Shown here: piece after piece, positions 58,755 to 64,000 of the stretch
How positions within the stretch are numbered: the first letter of the stretch is position 1
Layout: the number at the start of each line of letters is the position of its first letter
Assembly: GCA_003255065.1 (NCBI GenBank)
Contig: QAOA01001288.1
Location: 813,238 to 877,237, forward strand
DNA from: Cercis canadensis
Lineage: Eukaryota > Streptophyta > Magnoliopsida > Fabales > Fabaceae
Reading direction: 5' to 3'
Length of the DNA: 64,000 bases
Notes under the pieces: model-generated
What the model was told of the DNA's origin: nothing
The model's database searches: none
Seen by the model: only the letters and a program-made list of their open reading frames with translations
Made by a program: the position numbers and the translations under genes

Positions 58755-59491
58755 TTCTACCTCAAGCTTTATTATTGATGATACACAATCCGAGGGCACA
58801 AAATAATTCGGATGAGGTCAATGAACAAATTTAATGTGATGGAATATAATTTCCTTTAATGTCTTACTTTCAAGCTATTGAAATGGCTTTCCAATAACTT
58901 GTGCACAAGTCAAATTATATAATATGATTTTAATAATTCTTTTATAAATCTCACTTCACCTATTATTAGAATGTCTCTTTGCTTCCCGAGTGAGTGTTTT
59001 GTGATCTTGTCTCTAAACTGTGGGTGTTGAAATTATTTTATGTAAGAGCTCAGAAGCCATTATCTAACGCAATAGGCATGATTACATTAGTGGCCTATCA
59101 CTTTCTGGGAAGGCTAAAAATCNTTCTACCTCAAGCTTTATTATTGATGATACACAATCCGAGGGCACAAAATAATTCGGATGAGGTCAATGAACAAATT
59201 TAATGTGATGGAATATAATTTCCTTGAATGTCTTACTTTCAAGCTATTGAAATGGCTTTCCAATAACTTGTCCACAAGTCAAATTATATAATATGATTTT
59301 AATAATTCTTTTATAAATCTCACTTCACCTATTATTAGAATGTCTCTTTGCTTCCCGAGCGAGTGTTTTGTGATCTTGTCTCTAAACTGTGGGTGTTGAA
59401 ATTATTTGATGTAAGAGCTCAGAAGCCATTATCTAACGCAATAGGCATGATTACATTAGTGGCCTATCACTTTCTGGGAAGGTTAAAAATC
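58755..59491. repeat. Direct duplication of 368 bp around a single N (59123), downstream of EIN2
   Basis: Bases 58755-59122 and 59124-59491 are equal-length direct copies starting TTCTACCTCAAGCTTTATTA. They differ at about five positions, roughly 98-99% identity, and are separated by one N. This fits two haplotype or contig ends placed end to end. The two apparent ORFs in each copy are shared shadows and not genes. Confidence 0.9.
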
Positions 59492-60434
59492 AAACAAGGA
59501 GACAATAACTTAATCGTAATCTTTAGAGATGTTGAATTTATCTCCGTAAGCAACTAACTACTACTCACTAATAAAGAAAAAAGAAAGTGAAGAAATCATT
59601 GGGAAACACGAGAAATTACTGAGTACTCTTGAAGTTGAAGTACTCAATAATATATCGTGAGAAAGTGATTGAATGTGCTCTCAATTATCCAATCAGATGG
59701 ATGACACGTGGAATCTGACCTCCAAGGAACTGACACCTATGCCCTCTCCCTACACCAGCAGCTGTCTTCACATGTTCTCTGCTAATTTTTTTTTTCGATT
59801 TATTTATTAATGGTCTGCAAAGAGAATCAGACTGCATACTTCGTATGAAAATCGTAATTACTTTAATATTCGAACAAGAGTAGCCCACGCTTGAAGTGGA
59901 AATCAGAAAAAATATTCATTAACAGGTACACTCTGTTCTCTGTAACCTCTGTTCTCCGTTCTGTACTCTCCGATTTCAAGATTTGCTTCAAATTCTAATT
60001 CTAATTCAAACTCTGCTTTGTGTTTGTGTTTATTATGCTTTGCTTTCGAAAACCCCCAGCAACAACTGTCTCTTTCGATTCATATTATATAACCCAAGCA
60101 ATCTACTCGAACCGTTCATATCCTGCATCCTCTTTTTCTTTATCCAAATTATACAACTACTTAATGAGAAGACACAAGCAAATTCGATCCGAATTTAAAT
60201 AATTAACAATAGAATCTAATTCTCTAGACTGTAGTTTTGTTTTGTAATATTACTGAAGTTAGTCATTTTAAAAATATATATATATATATATATATTGCCA
60301 TGATTGAGTTTCAGTTCAGTACTGGTTTTATTATTGAATGGAAAAATACACAAAAAAGAAAAAGAAAATGCTAAGAATATTTTCATTTACATTTACATTT
60401 ACATTTACTGGTGTCGACAGAAGTTAAGTGGAGA
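59492..60434. other. Upstream region of the small membrane protein gene
   Basis: From about 59930 the sequence turns CT-rich (CTCTGTAACCTCTGTTCTCC), which may be a 5' UTR exon. TGTCGACAG ending at 60420 could be a 3' splice site just upstream of the start codon. A TA tract lies at about 60273-60295 and an ATTTAC tandem at about 60385-60408. Confidence 0.45.
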
Positions 60435-60611
60435 ATGGGTTACGTGCTGGTGATATCGTTGCCGATGATATTGTTGATCTTGATCTTAGCCCTGGCTTGT
60501 TACCTGCTGGGAAGGGCCAAGGGTCGACGAGAAACAACTGCATACCCACAGCATTATGGGCCTCCAGTTGGAGCCCAACCTCAGGCCCATGAGAAACAGC
60601 CGGAGGCCTAG
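60435..60611 (+). CDS. Small single-pass membrane protein, 58 aa
   Basis: Starts at the ATG of MGYVLVISLPMILLILILAL. The frame runs further upstream without an ATG, and a splice acceptor is possible at 60420, so this ATG is the sensible start. Residues 2-25 form one strongly hydrophobic helix (VISLPMILLILILALACYLLG). It is followed by a positive cluster (RAKGRRE) and then a Pro/Gln-rich tail (PQHYGPPVGAQPQAHEKQPEA), which suggests an anchor with the short tail in the cytosol. Plant genomes carry similar tiny membrane proteins with a CYLLGRAxGR motif, as far as I recall; their function is unknown to me. An AATAAA sits about 50 bases after the stop. It could be chance, but composition and layout favour a real gene. 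Confidence 0.72.
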   Translation: MGYVLVISLPMILLILILALACYLLGRAKGRRETTAYPQHYGPPVGAQPQAHEKQPEA

Positions 60612-62517
60612 AATGGTATTGGATATATTATTATTACTATTAGCAGGATCTGCCTGATATAAATAAAATTAAAACACGTGTATATTGGAGAGTGCGGTGT
60701 CGTGTAATAATTATCTTGTAGTTGGTGAAAACACTAATTAATACATTATCTCTTCATATTTAATTCTAATTCTAATTCTAATTCTAATTCATTCACTGTG
60801 TAAAGAGTTTTGCATAGCATAGTCAATGATTCACATGTTACCACATATTAGAAGAAAGTCTGATTAAAGGCTCACTTCCACATATGTTAGTACCTTCACA
60901 AATGTATCAAAATTAAACTCTATTTATATGCTGTGCCCTCGTCTTTTGTTTTCTTGTAATTAGTGGGTGTCAAAGTCAAACTACACTGGTTTCATTAGGT
61001 CACGTCATCGTCTACACTAGTATTTTAGGTAATGATGCAGAAGGGAGAGTATGTGGAACTCTAATCTACTGTTTATATTTAAAGCTTGAGCAAATTCAAA
61101 TATTTGGTAGAACTTTCTAGATAATATAAAATACCCATAGTAACAAGAAAAATGTTATTTATATACACTACATTTTTACGCTATAGATTTTAATTAAATT
61201 TAGGTCGTTGAAAAAATTGAATAAGTTTCATTAAAATTATAAATTATAAATTCATAATAAATGAAATGATACATACGTATTAAAAATGTACAAGTAGTTT
61301 TTCTCCAATAACAATTTTTGGTAGGTGAGATGATTGGTGCTTGAATGAGTGGCGTGGTAGGTGCTTGGCGTTATAGAAGTGTGTGGTTGACATCGCGGAC
61401 GTCAATTATCGTTGTCATGATGTGTCAATACTATCAATGCAGATTGAGAATTTGAGAGGCCCCTTTCATGGGCTATTCCTAAACCAAGTGACAATCATCA
61501 CTTGATCTAATTGTAACCTAATTTTTTAAAATTCTGATTGGATTTCTTTGGGGGTTGATGGTATTAGTGTAATTTATTTCTAAGAGGGGTAGTTAATACA
61601 TTGAGCCAGCGGCAGCCAACCCACGTGATCTGATCCATGACTTATAAAACCATATAGAATTATTTCTGCATTAAGGTCTTAAATTCATATATAAGAAAAG
61701 AGGAGTGGAATCACGTTCTTTGGCATTTATATTTTCATCTAAATAATTTTTTTTACAATTATTATTTTTAATTGTTAAAACGAGTACATATATATGCAGT
61801 AGAGCAGGGATAGAACTCAAATCCCACATTTAATTTCTAGGGCCATGGAAGGTGTCATTCAAGTTCAAAAACCAGAAATTATAACATGACACATGACTAA
61901 TCATCTGTTACCTTGTTCTAACATTCTGTAAATATTTTCTTCTTCCTTAATTTCAATTGAAAATTTTTCATGTCCAATATTCTGTTCGAGGCATTACTTT
62001 GAGCTAATGATTAATTGGTAGGCGAGGTATGGAAGTCCATGCGATTGAAATTGAGCAATGGCTCCTTCTTTTTCCAATCAAATTTATTTGACTTTGATCT
62101 ATGCCTCGTGGTACCCCATTTGTAAAGTGGTTATCTCTATCCTGTTTTTCTTCTTTCTTCCTTTAGAAAGAGGGGAAGGGAAAGGAGAGCTGGAAAAAGA
62201 CCAATGAAGAAATATGAGAGCTGAGGATAAGATGTGCTTTCTTTTCTTCTTTTGGTAGAAAAGGAAATTCATTGAAACAAACAGAGGTGTGCTTTCTGGT
62301 CTATTCATAATACAATTACATATCTTTATATACAATTTTTGTAGATTCAGCGAGACATAGGAAAGTTGAGAAGACACAACATAGCATGATGATTGATGAT
62401 AATGATGATGCAGTTCCCAAAATACATCAGAATTACATAAAAAAANATACATCAGAATTAGATAAAAAAAAAAAGTTCCTACTAAAATTTTATTTATTTA
62501 TAGGGTGTTAAAATTTA
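60612..62517. other. Gene-free sequence downstream of the small membrane protein gene
   Basis: Contains an AATTCT hexamer tandem at about 60760-60790. A single N at 62446 is flanked by a short direct copy (ATACATCAGAATTASATAAAA). ORFs are short and unconvincing. Confidence 0.45.
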
Positions 62518-63147
62518 GGAGGTTTATCATATATTTTTTATATTTATGTTGTATGTCATACTATATAAAAATAATCAATGTGTAAATCATATATATACAA
62601 ATTAACTATTTTTAAGTTTATTTAAAAAAATAAGATAAATTAATTTTATATCTAATAAAATATAAAAATTATAGGAAAAAGTCCTAAAAATCTCTCTAAA
62701 CTATACTCTTGTTGCGTTTTACCTCCCATGGTTCAAAAACGTATGAAAGACTTATTTGAACTTTCAAAATGTGTACTTTACCCCCGACCCTGACGTCTAT
62801 CCATTAATGTGCACATGATGTGATTAATCTGGGCCATAATACAATTTTATAGGAGTATAAATGAAAATAAATTTATAAAAATTGGGGTTAAAAAGTAATA
62901 TTTAAAGAATTTTGGGGTCAAATTATAATATTCAAATCTTTTCTTCCGTCCATTAATGGACGGACGTCAATGTTGTGAGGGTAAAGTGCACATTTTGAAA
63001 GTTCAAATAAGTATTTCTTATGTTTTTGAAGCATGAAGGGTAAAGTGCAACAAAAGCATAGTTCATAAGAGTTTTTAGAACTTTTTTCAAAATTATATAT
63101 ATTTGTTATGTTAATATAATATAACATACATATATAATACTAACATA
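62518..63147 (+). mobile_element. Mutator-like MITE, family A, copy 5, interrupted by another MITE
   Basis: Begins GGAGGTTTATCATATATTTT, with GTATGTCATACTATATAAAA and TTAACTATTTTTAAGTTTAT as in copy 2, and resumes after the nested insertion with TTGTTATGTTAATATAATAT. The outer flanks TAAAATTTA and AAAAATTTA match at 8 of 9 positions. Without the 415-bp insertion and its extra 9-bp duplication it would be about 206 bp, the family size. Confidence 0.8.
62674..63088. mobile_element. Nested Mutator-like MITE with about 130-bp inverted repeats (family B)
   Basis: A 415-bp insertion inside family A copy 5. It is flanked by the exact 9-bp duplication AAAATTATA (62665-62673 and 63089-63097). The left arm starts GGAAAAAGTCCTAAAAATCT and the reverse complement of the right arm starts GAAAAAAGTTCTAAAAACTC. 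The arms stay aligned for about 130 bp through TTATTTGAACTTTCAAAATG and the TGACGTC motif. No coding capacity. Arms differ at a fair number of sites, so it is not a very recent insertion. Confidence 0.92.
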
Positions 63148-64000
63148 AAAAATTTAATAATATTAAAATAAAAATATCTTACAAATAAATGTCTATTACA
63201 TCCCAGCCCAACCCAAGCGCCAATTCTATCATGGTCTTACATGGTTGGCTGTTTGCGCCGACGAAGGAGGGTTGGTGACAGTTCTACCCCTATCGATATT
63301 TTCTTACACATCCAATTTCGTCAAACACATTGTTTGGTCCTTTTCCATCTACATACCAATGTCTTGGTCTTCCTCTACTTTCTGCTTTTCCGTACACACA
63401 AACAAAGGTGATGGTTGTTAGCAAGAAACTTTGAAGGTGCCAAGAAAAAACTGCGTTTACATCTCAAGTCACAACAACCACAACGCAATTAATGCTTGAA
63501 GATCATTTTTTTTTATTTATGGGAAATGCTTGAAGATCATTAATTAGTTAGTTAAAATGCGTATAATACTTATATTATATTCATACTATCAAAACTTTTA
63601 ATAAAGCTCTCATGTATTGAAATCAAAGAATCAATAAAATATGTATTTAATTGAAAACTCTCATAAAAATAACATCTAAATTGTTATGTACTGTTTTTAA
63701 AAAACAAAAAACTCCTTTCACATTTGGTTTAACGAACTTTTTTTTTTACCTAACATACAGATAGATTATTCTGTTTTCTTCTTTACACTTTAAAGTTAAT
63801 GTGAATATAACTTTAACCTTCATTATGATTTTTGTTAAATTATTATTATAGTTTTTTTTAATTAAAACTAATAACTTTTATGATTATTAAATATTTTGAA
63901 ATATCATTCATATACAACAATAAGTTTAATATTAAGTATTTTGTCTTATAAAAAAATACTAAGTGTTTTGATTAAAAATAGATTATGTTTTTAGTTTCAG
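63148..64000. other. Gene-free right end of the window
   Basis: AT-rich DNA. A short direct repeat ATGCTTGAAGATCATT occurs twice near 63494-63541. No gene or element end recognised. Confidence 0.4.

Noticed and set aside
58994-59557. Two similar 69-codon ORFs downstream of EIN2
   Set aside because: They are the same sequence in both copies of the N-flanking duplication and show no protein-like features.
60411-60434. Longer form of the small membrane protein starting at GTG
   Set aside because: GTG is not a usual start in plant nuclear genes, and a splice acceptor may end at 60420; the ATG at 60435 is preferred.
60760-60790. AATTCT hexamer tandem as a telomere-like repeat
   Set aside because: Its unit is not the plant telomere unit TTTAGGG; it is a simple microsatellite.

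Overview
The window is nuclear DNA from a flowering plant, almost certainly a eudicot and probably a rosid. It is AT-rich, its genes have many introns with GT..AG borders, and its set includes a complete EIN2, a plant-type cyclic nucleotide-gated channel, a chloroplast RNA-binding protein with a transit peptide, and a LOG cytokinin enzyme. I could not fix the species. Eight protein genes are supported. For seven of them I placed the exon borders by eye from splice sites, reading frame and family sequence; the eighth is a tiny single-exon ORF.

Layout: (1) minus strand 587-4599, plastid diaminopimelate decarboxylase, 8 exons. (2) plus strand 6499-9738, BTB/NPH3 protein, 4 exons, divergent from gene 1 across a 1.9 kb shared upstream region. 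(3) minus strand 12888-16550, LOG cytokinin-activating enzyme, 7 exons including a 31-nt microexon. (4) 16.6-27.2 kb, a gene-empty stretch with microsatellites, a duplicated assembly junction and a hAT-like terminus. (5) minus strand 27201-30324, group III cyclic nucleotide-gated channel with an ambiguous N-terminus. (6) minus strand 33667-35733, two-RRM chloroplast ribonucleoprotein, with a 74-nt A run in one intron. (7) minus strand 36712-40880, plant synaptotagmin of the SYT3/SYT1 type, 12 exons. (8) 41-51.5 kb, a transposon-rich, gene-free block. (9) plus strand 51543-58359, EIN2, 7 coding exons, 1308 aa. (10) plus strand 60435-60611, a 58-aa single-pass membrane protein. (11) 60.6-64 kb, gene-free, with a nested MITE pair.

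The genes do not form a pathway. They are ordinary, independently transcribed plant genes for lysine synthesis, phototropin-type signalling, cytokinin activation, calcium channels, plastid RNA maturation, ER-plasma membrane contact and ethylene signalling. I see no new biological system.

The unusual content is in the repeats and the assembly. Five copies of one short Mutator-like MITE family lie at 41.9, 42.7, 44.2, 48.7 and 62.5 kb, with exact or one-mismatch 9-bp target duplications. One copy is itself interrupted by a different MITE with about 130-bp terminal inverted repeats and an exact 9-bp duplication. A solo LTR with a 5-bp duplication sits inside a hAT-like remnant. At least four single-N positions are flanked by near-identical direct copies of about 170-370 bp. 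These look like unmerged contig or haplotype ends, and one of them duplicates the 5' end of the decarboxylase gene.
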